The notes below the pieces were generated by a model. The model was not told the origin of the DNA. It saw only the letters and a program-made list of their open reading frames with translations, and made no database searches. Source: Chrysomallon squamiferum (taxonomy: Eukaryota; Mollusca; Gastropoda; Neomphalida; Peltospiridae). Taken from it: DNA of 55,794 nucleotides. This document shows positions 1-11,533 of this stretch, piece after piece. The stretch lies in assembly GCA_012295275.1 (NCBI GenBank), contig CM022668.1, positions 4,343,080 through 4,398,873 on the forward strand. The letters are read 5' to 3'. A program made the translations under genes and the position numbers. How positions within the stretch are numbered: position 1 is the stretch's first letter; each line of letters starts with the position of its first letter.

Positions 1-137
1 CATTTCATCATCATTATAATTATAATCATTGTCTCATATTATTATTATCACATTTGTTTATTTATGTTAAATGTTGTTAATTTTTAATTATTATTTCATT
101 CATTTCTCATATATATATCTATATATATTTTTTCCAG

Positions 138-973
138 CTATACCTGATACACTAATCCGTGATATTGCTCTGCATATATCAAACACGCAGTTCTTTGCCC
201 TTGGAACCCAGTTGAATATTCCTGACTTAACACTACAAAATTTGAGTCAGTATTATCATTCACCTCTTGAGAGAAATACTAAGATGATCAAACTGTGGCT
301 CCAAATGATAAATAGCACTCATGATAGAAAAAAGATAATAACAGATTTGTCCAAGGCCATGAGGAACTGTGAAATGACACAAACAGCAGCAGCACTGGAA
401 ACCATGTTTGAAATACAGCCGCAAGGTAATGTTTTAGTTTGAAGTAAATCAGCTCTCTGAAAACACAAAACAGTTGGCAAATATTCTAGAGTTCAGAGAG
501 TGTAAAGTTTAAGCTATTTCAGTGTCATTACCATTATCCCTCAAGATTTGATCACAAACTTTCATTCACCAGTGACTAAATTTCTTTATGATTTTATGTC
601 ACAAATTACATTTTATATGTGTGTGTGTGATTTTTATCTATATCTAAAGTTCTATCTGCTGTTTTTATTTTTCATGAAAATATTTTGGTTTCAGATCCTG
701 AGATCAGCAGAAGAGGACAAAGGGCACATGAAGCTAACAGAACAGGTAATTGTACATTTTATAAATTTTTCATTGCTTTCAGAGAAATTTATTTTTCTAA
801 TAATGAAGCACAGAATAAGAAGATTATTTGAGATTTGTTACTTTTTAAACAATGTTTTCACTTACATGGAACATTCTACTTCCAAAAATCAGCAATTATC
901 TTTATTTTTCTTTTTTCTGTTTGTCTATTTATTTACTACATTTTGTTCTTTGCTCATTCATTCATCATTGTTA

Positions 974-1011
<38 letters not shown>

Positions 1012-4000
1012 TTGTTAATTTATTAAATTTTCTTAATCATAATTTCAATCCTTTTTCATATTTTGTTTTTTTCATTTTATCTCTTTTTTCAGAGAGTGAA
1101 ATAGTTAAACTATTTAGGAGTCATTACCAAAATTCTGTCTGCTGTTTTTATTTTTTATGAAAATATTTTGGTTTCAGATCCTGAGATCAGCATTACAGAA
1201 CGAAGAGCAGATGAAGCTACCACAACAGGTAAATATACATTTTATTAATTTTAAATTGCTGTTGAACAACATTTTTTTCTAATAAAGATCAGAATAAAAA
1301 GATATTTTTCTAATAAAGAAGAAGAGAATAAGAAGACATTTGAGACTTTGTTACTTTTTAAACAGTCAGTATAAATGTGTTTACATTGAATTAATTGTTT
1401 TTTAAGTCTAAATACTTTTATTCAAATACTATGTTATTAGCAAACATTTATCACCAGGAAACTGATAAGATCAGTAATTCATAAATATGTATACAAAATA
1501 TATTTAAACTATTTGTTTGCATTTGTGTGAGTGTTTTATTTATGTGTGTGTGAAATGTTTATTTATGTCGAAAGTTCTATCTGCTGTTTTTATTTTTTAT
1601 GAAAATATTTTGGTTTCAGACCCTGAGATCAGCATAAGAGATCAAAGGACCCATGAAGCTAACAGAACAGGTAATTATACATTTTATAAATTTTTCATTG
1701 CTTTTAGAGAAATTTGTTTTTCTAATAATGAAGTACAGAATAAGAACATATTTGAGATTTTGTTACTTTTTAAATAGAAAGTATAAAGCTGTTTACTTCC
1801 AGTTGATTTTATTATTTGTTTTGGAGGCCAGTCTTTTCTATTTAAAATATACGAGAAACTTTGTATTATCACAGGTCAAGTAAACATAAACATTTAACAT
1901 AAATTTAATGTGATCATAATATTGACATGCAATATTGCTAGTCAACAACACTCGAATTTAATAATAAAGGTCATTTGTTTCTGGTACTTTTTCCAAACAA
2001 AAATGTGACCTAGATCTGGTACCATCATGTATTTTATTTCTATTTTTTGAAAGAACAACAAGAAATGATTCACCTGCATAGTTCTACTCTTTGTTATTTT
2101 ATCATTTTATGTTATTATTAGCAAATAATTGACATCACAAAAGAAATAAAGAAATCAGATTAAGCTGCATATATTTTAATTTTATAGCAGAACTTACTTT
2201 GAGTTGTGTTACTTATTTATTAACTTTTAATTTTTCAATTATTTATTGAAAATCACCAGCAAATCAGATTCCAGATGTCGTACAGCAGTTAGAAAGAACT
2301 GATGTAGACAGTGATCCTGTCCCCTACTACAAAATGGATGCTAATCCTGCAGGTATATTTTCAAATATTGTTTTTACTAATTTGGAAAAATGCCTCTAGT
2401 AGATTTGGCAAGCAATATAGATGTATGTCACACATACATATTCATTCATTTTTTTATGCCTTTGTGATTTGTTTGGTGATGTTTACACAGACCTGTACTG
2501 CTAGAGATTTGAATTCTCGAGTGTATAAGTCATGATTCCCTGCTCTTATTCCAGCTACTATATCATAATGAGTGATTCATAAACACAGACCCAGTCTGGG
2601 CTCTCCACATTCATTTCACTGTATCTGTCCCTCATTCTTTCTCTCTGTTTCTCTTTGTCTGTCTCCCTTAAATATATGTTTTTTACTGTTTTATTCTAGG
2701 AATATGTTTAATAATCAACAACAGAGATTTTTACGTTGATGAAGTGAGGCCAGAAGCTAAAATGTTGCCAAATAGAGAGGGAACTGATGTAGATGCTGGT
2801 AAGTTTTACTTTTAAAGAGAATAGCAGCCATCACAAAACAACAACTATAGTAATAATTAAAATAACAGCATTAGTAACAATAACAATAATAATTATAATA
2901 AAAATAGTTTTAACAACAAATAATAAGATAGTGATTATAATAAAAACAACAACAACAATAATAATAATGAAAGTTTGTTTATGTATGGCATTAGCTCTCA
3001 TTTTCTCTCTCCTTCGCTTACTCTGATTCCTTTATAGTGTTTTGTAGATGAAATTCATTCAATATTTAGAAATATGTAGAGAGATTTATTCACTTACATA
3101 AGTATGTGCCATTGTTTTCACCTTTCAGAATATATATATGTCATAAACGAAAACAATGCTCAAACACCATCTATTACAAAAATAATATTTTTGTTTGGTT
3201 CAGACCCAACATACACATACATACACATCAATATTACATACCTAGTTTTAGAATATGTAAATAAATTTTATTTCTAGTTAAGCTGAAAGAAACTTTTAAG
3301 AATCTTCAACTCATCATCCAATACAAAGAAAATTTGTCTGACACTGACATGGTTCAGACTGTAAATCAGCTGGGTTTGTCTGATCACCGTGACTATGACT
3401 GTTTTGTGTGTTGTATTTTGTCACATGGAACTGAAGGTGCAATATACGGAAGTAATGGTTGTCTTGTAAAGATCAGAGACTTGACTGCACCATTTAGATC
3501 TCAGTCATGTCCAACACTGAGTGGGAAACCAAAGTTGTTTTTTATACAGGCTTGTCAGGGGAAGCAAAAGACAACCAGGTATGTATGATAGGCACATTAT
3601 TATTCATTGAAGCTGTTAAAATAATTTCTCAAAACTACAGTCATGAATACCCATTTTAATTTAGCTATGGGTCATTCTGTGTCAAATCACCCAATGGGTT
3701 AAACCCGACCGTCTCAGATTTTGAAATCTGAAATATTAGCCCAATCGGATCAGTGGTGTGGGAGATATGGCCCACCAAATTTTGAGGTTTTTGGTAAAAA
3801 TGGGCAATACCACCAATCTTAGAACCCTCATATCTCATGAACTACTGGGCCAATCTTCATAAAATTGGTATTGTTGAAATGGCAATATGACAATACGCCA
3901 ATACTGGAGCACATTGACCTATTGACCTTTGCTATGACCTTGAAATTGAACGTGTGGATCATGTGCCCTTGAGATGACCTTTATTGAAATTTAATCTCCC

Positions 4001-6264
4001 ACATGTTAACTAAAACATATAAAAAATTTCCTGGGTGTAATATTTTTTGTTTAGCCACAATATAGATTTAAAAAATGCACATAGATGAAAATAACACCTT
4101 TTCAGCCATTAACATCTGATTAACTAAAACCTGAATGATCAATTCTGGATGCTAGGAATCACCATCTTTCTTGATCATCGAGTAAGACATTGGAATCCAT
4201 GTCATATTGCCTTTTTAACAATACCAATTTTATGAAGATTGGCCCAGTAGTTCCTGAGATACAAGGGTTCTAAGGTTGGTGGTCACACCCATTTCTGCCA
4301 AAAATCTCAAAATTCAGTGGGCCATATCTCCCACACCACTGATCCAATTGGGCTAATATTACAGATTTGGTGCTGTGGGATCCCAGTCAACAAGTATACC
4401 TTAATTTATAAAAATCTGTGATGGTTGGGTTTAAATTTGTTTTTTTGGGGGGTGATTTGACATGGAATGACCCCTATGTACATGTTATTCTGTGTGGCCT
4501 AATTCTGTGAAAATTGCCATCTCATTGTTTAATACATGAGAAAGACGTCTTGGGGCAGAATAATTTGCTACAAGTTTATACTGACATTGTCCACAAATAA
4601 TAAAATTTTAATGGTTTTGTGTTTATTTGCTCTAAAATACTTCATATATAGTTACAAATATTTGTATGGGTTTGGGTATGAGTTCGAATGCTGACTAGGA
4701 TTAATATTTTTAAAATATCAGAACCTGATTTTTGGTATGTTTTATTTACAGGACATGATACACAGATAGACAGTGATATTGACATGGATGCTCCACAGGC
4801 AGAAACAATCCCAAATGAAGCAGATTTTTTGTTAGGATATGCCACAGTACCAGGTTTTGTGTCTTACAGATCAAAATCAGCTGGATCCTGGTACATCACA
4901 AAACTGACTGAAATTTTAAATAAATATGCTAAAAAGTAAGTAAATGAATTTTAGAATCATATGAAATTTTAAGTGGAAGCTTAGGAATCTGCTTAAACTA
5001 GTAGCCACAGAAACATGAATGAAAATAATTGTTAAACATCACATCATGACCAAAACAGGAAACTTCTGGTTCAAAGAGAAACCAAAGGTTTTATATACAA
5101 GTGATCAGGTAAAAAGCAGGATACAGCAGCTGAACGATGATGAAATTTAAAAAGAAACAAATATTTTTTAAAACTGTATTGAGTTAATCTGAGTCATGGT
5201 GACATCACTGAAATGTTGTCTTGAGGATTATTTTATCAGTGTCAAAAAAAAAGTATCATCTACCTGTTCAGGAGATGAAGGTAGGTGGTTTATAAATTAC
5301 TTATATTATCACAATGTTGACTGCTCTTTTTGAAATAGATGGCAGGTTCAAACATGTTTTAGTACTGTTTATGTTTACATATTTTCAACTGTTGCATATT
5401 TAAAATATATATATAAAAAAAAACATTAAAAAAAAAAAAACTATGGTGAGATACTATTTGCTGTGACTTTGGTACTATTCTTTGTGATCTTGACTAAGTG
5501 TTTTGTATTGAACCTTTGTGATGTCACATGTTAACTAACACTGTTAGCTGGATGATGATTTTTCTAGGCAGAACAAACTGATTACTTTAATAAAAACTGT
5601 CAATCATATAATCACAAAATTTAGTAATATACCAAGTATGTCAAATATATTTTTGAATGAATGTTGCTCTTTAAGTGCATTTTTTTTTAAAATTATTGTT
5701 TATAAATTGTTGTAAATGTTTGCAAGTTTGGGATTTTTTGTTGTTGTTTTTATATTTATTTTCTTTTGTTTTTTTATTCAATTATTGTTTTTAATGAATT
5801 ATATAAATTTCATTATTTTATTTATATTCAATTATTATCAGTTTATTTTTTTAATTAACTTTTTTCATTAGAAACATTTGTTACATATGTGACTGTATTT
5901 TAGTTAGAAGCTCCCAAGGACAGTTCCTTTGTCATCTTGTTAACTAAAATGTACAAAATGTCATTTTCCTTCTCCTTTCAGATTATGTAACAAACTAATC
6001 AAAATATAATGGAGGTTGGGACATATATACAGATGCGTGTGTGTGTTGTGTTTTTTAATCTTTCTATTTGTTATTAAAATATTACTATTTATTACTTTTT
6101 AAAATTTATTTTCATTTTATATATTTTTCAGAGAGGACATCCTCAGTTTGCTGTTGTTAGTAAATAATGAAGTATGTAAAGGAAACGCCACGATGAATGA
6201 TGGTACATACAAGCAGTCCCCAGCACCATTGTACACACTGAGGAAGAAGCTGATATTTGTATAA
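138..6264 (+). CDS. Death-domain caspase, 5'-partial, about 10 exons in window
   Basis: Cysteine protease of the apoptotic or inflammatory caspase family. Exons read by splice sites and frame: 138-425 (death domain: LIRDIALHI, LGTQLNI, IKLWLQM), 695-745, 1178-1228 and 1620-1670 (three duplicated 17-residue linker exons), 2260-2352 (ends YKMDANPA), 2700-2798 (GICLIINNRDF, then REGTDVDA with the substrate-pocket Arg), 3278-3578 (catalytic His in ILSHG, catalytic Cys in QACQG), 4752-4934 (small subunit: EADFLLGYATVPG, pocket Arg in SYRS, GSWYI) and 6132-6264 (ends LRKKLIFV, TAA). The first exon begins at an acceptor, so the start codon lies left of the window. The 3578/4752 junction leaves two bases against an exon that needs one: a missed mini-exon or a base error. 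QACQG resembles initiator caspase-8 types, but the prodomain is a death domain rather than a DED pair. The family call is firm; the subtype is open. Confidence 0.93.
490..1780 (+). repeat. Tandem exon duplication: three 51-bp caspase exons with flanking intron
   Basis: Three copies of a 250-380 bp segment each carry a 51-bp exon (695-745, 1178-1228, 1620-1670). The intron before each exon shares a run from ctatctgctg through ttttggtttcag. The intron after each shares gtaa(a/t)t, attttat and aataatgaag-like text. Copies 1 and 3 are more alike than either is to copy 2. Each encodes 17 residues starting DPEIS and ending in a HEANRT-like tail (DEATTT in copy 2). All are phase 1-1, as are the neighbouring exons at 425 and 2260, so any subset can be spliced without breaking the frame. 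Confidence 0.9.
2353..3277 (+). other. Caspase introns around exon 2700-2798
   Basis: Intron sequence on both sides of the exon at 2700-2798. It holds a pyrimidine tract before 2700 and AAT/ACA-rich low-complexity sequence near 2830-2970. No further exon was recognised. Confidence 0.6.
3669..4473. mobile_element. Foldback MITE (inverted-repeat element) in caspase intron
   Basis: About 805 bp. The left end reads GGGTCATTCTGTGTCAAATC and the right end, reverse-complemented, reads GGGTCATTCCATGTCAAATC. Similarity runs inward for roughly 240-285 bp per arm: the motifs GTGTGGGAGATATGGCCCAC and CTACTGGGCCAATCTTCATA each occur in both arms in opposite orientation. The right arm has about 45 bp (near 4358-4405) missing from the left. 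CTAT flanks both ends and may be the target-site duplication. The unpaired centre has no ORF. This is a non-autonomous DNA element by structure; the superfamily cannot be assigned. Confidence 0.88.
4935..6131 (+). other. Last caspase intron
   Basis: A 1.2-kb AT-rich intron from the donor gtaagt to the acceptor tttttcag. It has A-runs near 5410-5440. Its last 250 bp (from about 5880) are the source-like copy of the duplicated segment seen again at 7320-7480. Confidence 0.7.
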
Positions 6265-7129
6265 TTATTTTAAACTGTAAGTTATTTGCAGTTGACGTTT
6301 TCCACAATTAACTAAATATTATTTCAGAGCAAATTATTGAAACCCTCTTACACTTCCTGTCTATCTGTGCTAACATCAGTGAGGGGTATGTACTGAAGGA
6401 ACTTAAAAAAAAAAAAAAAAAAAAAAAATAATAATAATAATAAAAAAAATAAAAATAAAGAAACAAGCCTTAAAATTAAATAAGTTCTATATTTGAATGA
6501 AAAGACATTTACTTTGGTTCCATTTTACATTTATTTCTTATTCATGTATGTAGTTTTATTGAACTAAATACAATGAATGCATTTTAGTTATAAAAAATTA
6601 TATATATATATATATATTTCTTCTTTTTTTTTGATAAGACGAAAGGAATTCTGTAAACTTTAATGTTATAATTTCTTGCTAAAGTGAATAAACAAACATT
6701 TGGAACATTTTCAATCAATTGCTTTGTTTGTTTGTTAAGGAGGATACAATGTAGGTTCTGGCAGCATAGCTGATATAATTGGTCAAACTGTTAAAAGTTC
6801 CAATTTTTTCCATTTTCCTCCACTCCCAAATCCCTTCTATAAAAAACAAATACATGGAAATAAAGATCATTGTGTGTTCTTGTAAATGGTGATGTTGTTT
6901 TTATTGTGTGTTAAACCAGCCCTTTGTACAAGAATGGTAAATGTGGTGGGGATAAACGCACTTCAGCAATTAACAGCATGGAGTAAAAAGTCCTAAAATA
7001 GGGTCTACAAACGCTTGGCTTGTTTTCACCAAAATGACTTCAATGTTATTTTTAGCATGGCTAGGAGTGTCAAAGTTCAATCTTGTCGCTGGCAATGGTT
7101 ATATCAAAAGTTGTGTCCAAAAATGTACC
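6265..7129 (+). other. Caspase 3' UTR and downstream sequence
   Basis: Follows the caspase stop codon. An A-rich tract with aataaa-like hexamers lies at 6400-6475, and a further aataaa at about 6861 is followed by a GT-rich stretch, a plausible cleavage and polyadenylation site. No coding potential was seen. Confidence 0.5.
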
Positions 7130-7350
7130 TTTTCTTGTCTTCAATCTGTGTTTCAGTGCAGTTCAGGATTTGGTATAGGTATTATCTGTACTCTTCAGTA
7201 ATTCCTTCACAACTGTCAGTGACAGTTGTTTCTTCATTTCTTGATTATTTCTGTCCTTATTTTTTTATTAACAAAAGACATAAATGTACAGACATATTCT
7301 CATAACTTCTGAAGTTCTGTAGGTCGTTTATGCACACAATGTCTGTATCT
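7130..7350 (+). repeat. Duplicated segment, copy 1
   Basis: Matches 8105-8300 over about 200 bp with gaps. Shared text includes caatctgtgtttc, ttcaggatttggt, attatctgtactctt and ttttatg(c/t)acacaat. The spacing is about 975 bp. It shows that the caspase 3' flank duplicated more than once. Confidence 0.75.
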
Positions 7351-7735
7351 TAATTAGAACCTCCCAAGGAATGTTCCTTTTCATTCTCCTTTCAGATCCT
7401 TTACCAAACCAATACAAATATAATGCAACTGGAATATTACTATTTATTACATCTTTAAATTTATTTTCATTTTATTTTTCAGAAAGGACATCCTAAGGAC
7501 ATCCTACATTAATAAATGAGAAAGTAGGAGAAAAATTCAAGTTGAAGGATGATTGTATGATGAAGCAATCAACATATTTCAGCTCACTGAGGAAGAAGGT
7601 GATATTCCAGTGAAGGACATTATTTTTCATTTGTTTATATTTCCTACAATCAGTGCCAACAACAATGAACTATACATTTGCAAGTGATTGCTTTATTTGT
7701 TTGCTTGTCAAGGATGATTATATAATATTCAAAAT
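7320..7735 (+). pseudogene. Decayed duplicate of the last caspase exon and its intron
   Basis: Aligns by eye with 5885-6264. Shared blocks are ctcccaagga, ttctcctttcaga, atattactatttattac, tttattttcattttat, the acceptor ttttcag, the exon start ggacatcct and the exon end ctcactgaggaagaag followed by tgatatt. The exon copy (about 7483-7608) has in-frame stops and an internal repeat of aggacatcct, so it cannot encode the caspase tail. Similarity resumes further on (tgctttgtttgtttg near 6720 against tgctttatttgtttg near 7690). Confidence 0.85.
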
Positions 7736-8104
7736 AACTGATTCTTAATTAATGGTGTAGTAAAATTTAATTTGTTTAAAGAAATATAAAAATAGTATCT
7801 AGTTTCTTGATTGTTTATCCAGTTTAATATGCATTAATGTTCTAAAGATAATATATATTAATAACAATTTTGTATATAATTTTGTGTATAATTATGAATC
7901 ATGTAATTCGTAAAGGAATTTAATTTTGAGTTTGAGATGTATTCTACATGTGTATTGTAAATAAATGAGTACATTGCAAATGCTGAGGCATTTAATTTGG
8001 CTCGAGTTTGAAATGTGTATCTGCATGAGGGTTAAAGAAAGAAGAGAGGGAATTTTGCTCTTTTTTTTAAGCTTTTAAATTTTTTTTTATTGTTTTATTT
8101 TTTT

Positions 8105-8300
8105 TTAAAACACAATCTGTGTTTCTGTGCAATTCAGGATTTGGTGTCTAGTATTATCTGTACTCTTCTGTAATTCCTTCACAAAATTAACATTAGTACA
8201 TTAGTTTTCACTTTCACTTTTTTTTTTTATATATATATTCGTAATCGTACAGAGGCATATTTTCATAACTTCTGCTGGTTGTTTATGTACACAATCACAC
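8105..8300 (+). repeat. Duplicated segment, copy 2
   Basis: Second copy of the segment at 7130-7350. It contains a T-run and a short TA tract not found in the first copy. No coding potential. Confidence 0.72.
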
Positions 8301-8924
8301 ATAAAAACTGTTTATTAAATAACACAAAAAGGTCACATTTTCTTTTCTTTTTTTTATGTTTTATTTTTCTCAACTGTATATAAATTCAAAAGTAACTTCA
8401 CACATACAAAAATAAGTCAACAATACAAACTTCATTTTTATAACAAAACCATAAATACTTACCTAAATCTCTAGAAATTATATATTTTAAAAAATATAAA
8501 TTTCCAAATTAGTTCTGTATGTGTTCTACAAAGAAATTGCTTATGCAACGCTTGTAAATAAGTTGGTATATCGCAGATGGTGAGTAACTTAAAAATCTGG
8601 AAACTGCCACATCTGCTTTTGCAAGTGAGAGAATCCACTTTAATATTATTAATACTACTAGTACTTGCAGCCGTAGCATGGTATGAATTTATTACTTTCA
8701 AAATAATTTATAATCTTGATCTAAATTGCATATTTAAACAACTGATTTTTAAATTTTATTATCTATATCTTTCCCAGAAATACAATCGTATTTAATTTCT
8801 GCTGACAACCGATAATTACGACCTGATTCCACAAATCTGTCAAATTAAATTACGTCGATATTTTTTCCTTTTACTATTTAGAATAATTGGAATATGTTTT
8901 TAAGTTTTCTTCGTGTTGATGTTG
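8301..8924. other. Intergenic; probable 3' UTR of the minus-strand TRIM gene
   Basis: AT-rich. On the minus strand AATAAA-type hexamers (TTTATT on the plus strand) occur near 8690 and 8757, within 250 bp of the TRIM stop codon. No convincing plus-strand gene. Confidence 0.45.
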
Positions 8925-10883
8925 TTAATATAAGAGGCGGTTATAGAAAACTGAGACGTAGCCGCTGGAATCACCAACCCAAAGCCGTCCCAGATCGTCT
9001 ACAGCAACAGACTTTGGTCCATTCAAACCAATTCCACCACGAACTAGTTCCTTCACAAACTGCCCATTATGGGTTAGAACAATAACCGAGTTGTTTCCCT
9101 TGTCCGCCATTACGAGATTTCCATTCTTGTCAAAGCAAATTCCTTCCGGATACGAAGAGCACCGCGTCGCTGGGAAAACGCTCAAAGCTTCGCCATTCAT
9201 ATTGAAAAAGTAGACCTGTCTACGTTTGCTGTCGGAGACGCACACCACGTCTCCGTACTGGCCATGACAGAACGCAATCTTGTTTGGTGACTTCAGGGGA
9301 CTGATAATTCCTTCCGTGAACAGAACAGTTACCTGTTTGCTGATCATGTCTACGATAAACAAACTCGATTCTTCCATAATCTCATTTCTTCCACAGACTA
9401 GCACCTGCTGGGCACTGCGCACGGCGATGCCAGATGGCTGTACTGACAAAGGAATGTGACTCACATGATCAATAATTTGATGGGATTTCGTTTCCCAGAC
9501 CGACAGTCTGTGCGGGTTATTCCGAGCCAAAATCAGTTGTTCCCCTTGCAGAATGGCCGCGTCAGTGACAGGACCAGTGACTTTGATCGACTGGACGATC
9601 AGACCGGCTGTTGTGACAAGATCCATGTACGGTATCCCGGAATCGTAACCAATCCACGCACCTACAGTGGGTACGGGAACAATCATTCTAATGTAGCCAT
9701 CCTGCAACCTTGCTTTGAACGTTTCGCCATTTAAGGTGTCGAGGTAGGTCGACGTCACTTCCGGCATCATTTTGATGACGTGGTTTCCGACCGCTGGGCC
9801 CCGAGCAATGACGTCGGGTATGTCTGGCTCGACCTGTCTGTCAAATCGCTCGTCCTTTTCCGTGTGTATGTAACCCAGTGCTTGTTCAATCCGGCTCTCA
9901 GCTCCTTCAACGTGAGCTCTGTCGTAGACGACGCTGTACTTGTCAATCGATTTCGGCATCTGCTTCATTACCCTTTCTCCTTTTTCCCTGAGCAGCTTGT
10001 AGCACGTCAGCGTGTCGGTGACGTTGGCGTTACTCATAAGATAGCTGACTTGTTCTTTGACCTCATTTAAACATCGGAGGTAGGCAGACATTTCTTCCTC
10101 GTGATCCTCGGCCCTGTTCACCTCCGTCACCTTCAGGTTCTCCAGCAACTGCAGCAACATCTGGGCTCTCGTATCCACCATCATCTTGATTTCGTCGGCA
10201 TTGCTGCTGATCTGATCTGCCGCTGACCCGAGTTGCCAAATGTAATTGTCCAAATACCGTTGTCGATCTTTCACAAGTTCTCGAGTCATGTTGTAATGGC
10301 GGTGAATTCTGAAGTTTAGCGTATGCAGAGTCCTCTGTGCGTCGTCCAGGACAACCGACAGCGTCTCCGTCCCGTGTCCGTTGTGATCGTGGCAGATGCA
10401 TCTGGTGCAGAGAGGAACCTGACACTGTTTGCAATACGACGTCAACCATTCTTTATCCAGGGTATGCTTGGGACAGACGAGATCGCATGTTGCTGAGGAC
10501 CTCTGCTGTAGCTGTTGACGCTGTTCTACTGAACACACATCATCGCTGTCTGAATCGATAATGATGTCGTCCGTGCCCTTTTCACCTCCTGACGACTTGT
10601 TTAGCAAAACCAGAATGTCGTGCACGTAAAAGTTTGTCTGAAACCCGTCGACGCCACCTGACGGCATTTTGATGCTCATGCGACACAGGGGACACGGGAA
10701 TCTTTGAGACTGGCACGTCCTTTGTATTTGCTGTTCGAGGCAGGACCTACAGAAGGTGTGGAAACATGGAAGAAATTTTGGATTTTTGAATGTGTCCAGG
10801 CATATCGTGCATGTCATTACTTGTTCCTGGGAAGTAAACGAACTGTGACGGGTTTGCTGACCTGTACAACTTGCCGAAGCCAT
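8925..10883 (-). CDS. TRIM-NHL protein (RING, B-box, coiled coil, NHL repeats), single coding exon
   Basis: Probable E3 ubiquitin ligase of the TRIM2/3/56/71-like class, 652 residues. The RING spans C25-C67 (CTIC, LPCFH, CRSC, CPLC), with its metal ligands in order. An acidic motif IIIDSDSDD at 107-115 fits a SUMO-interacting motif. One B-box lies at about 137-172 (CPKH, CKQC, CTRC, HDHNGHG). A helical coiled coil follows to about 310, then a beta-propeller of NHL-type repeats from about 400 to the end (SYPEGICFDKNGNLVMADKG, GPKSVAVDDLGRLWVGDSSG). The start chosen is the ATG at 10883-10881: the codon at 10940 is GTG, and a T-tract ending tttgtag puts a 3' splice site at about 10941, so a 5'-UTR exon probably lies upstream. 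Family call firm; substrate unknown. Confidence 0.94.
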   Translation of the reverse strand: MASASCTGQQTRHSSFTSQEQVMTCTICLDTFKNPKFLPCFHTFCRSCLEQQIQRTCQSQRFPCPLCRMSIKMPSGGVDGFQTNFYVHDILVLLNKSSGGEKGTDDIIIDSDSDDVCSVEQRQQLQQRSSATCDLVCPKHTLDKEWLTSYCKQCQVPLCTRCICHDHNGHGTETLSVVLDDAQRTLHTLNFRIHRHYNMTRELVKDRQRYLDNYIWQLGSAADQISSNADEIKMMVDTRAQMLLQLLENLKVTEVNRAEDHEEEMSAYLRCLNEVKEQVSYLMSNANVTDTLTCYKLLREKGERVMKQMPKSIDKYSVVYDRAHVEGAESRIEQALGYIHTEKDERFDRQVEPDIPDVIARGPAVGNHVIKMMPEVTSTYLDTLNGETFKARLQDGYIRMIVPVPTVGAWIGYDSGIPYMDLVTTAGLIVQSIKVTGPVTDAAILQGEQLILARNNPHRLSVWETKSHQIIDHVSHIPLSVQPSGIAVRSAQQVLVCGRNEIMEESSLFIVDMISKQVTVLFTEGIISPLKSPNKIAFCHGQYGDVVCVSDSKRRQVYFFNMNGEALSVFPATRCSSYPEGICFDKNGNLVMADKGNNSVIVLTHNGQFVKELVRGGIGLNGPKSVAVDDLGRLWVGDSSGYVSVFYNRLLY

Positions 10884-10940
10884 TACCCTTTTTATTTTAT
10901 TTTTGTTTAATTTCAACCTTTTTGAATAGTTCAATAACAC

Positions 10941-10958
10941 CTACAAAAAAAAAAAAAA
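10941..10958 (-). promoter_or_regulatory. Probable 3' splice site just upstream of the TRIM start codon
   Basis: On the minus strand a run of about 15 T ends in tgtag. The TRIM ATG lies 57 bases downstream. The nested TRIM gene at 25042 has the same arrangement. Confidence 0.6.
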
Positions 10959-11470
10959 AACAATTATCGAAAATTATTATTAAAAGCAAAGTAATAAAAG
11001 TTCAGAAATAAAAAGAAAATGATGAAAGGACAGTAGCTATTATATATATTTACACACAGATAACTGAATAAATCTGTCCAAACGCTAATAAATAAATAAA
11101 TAAATAAATAAATAACATACTGTCGTTTTTCTGTCAACAGTTAGTGTGCCTTTTCGTTTTAATCTGACGTAACAAATTACTTGACGTCATAAATGACGTA
11201 TTAAAGGAATTCGTCTGTTTTTGTTAACGATGTTAAGAATCATTAACATACCAGTACTACAGCTGCTACTACTACTACTACTGTTCTGATTTTGGCATGT
11301 CATATCTATCAGTTATTATATTTATTTATTTATTTATTTATTTATTTCTTAACGTTAACTTAACAGGTAGGGATGAGCATGAGTTTTAATATTTAATTTT
11401 AATTTTTTTCCCCTTTTCATAGAAACAGAACATCTTATCAGCAGCATATATATATATATATATAAATAAA

Positions 11471-11533
<63 letters not shown>

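Noticed and set aside
7015-7305. 96-codon plus-strand frame
   Set aside because: It lies in the duplicated caspase 3' flank, has no splice context or family likeness, and is not kept in the second copy at 8105.
10884-10940. N-terminal extension of the minus-strand TRIM starting at 10940
   Set aside because: The codon at 10940 is GTG and sits just inside a predicted splice acceptor. The ATG at 10883 is in good context.
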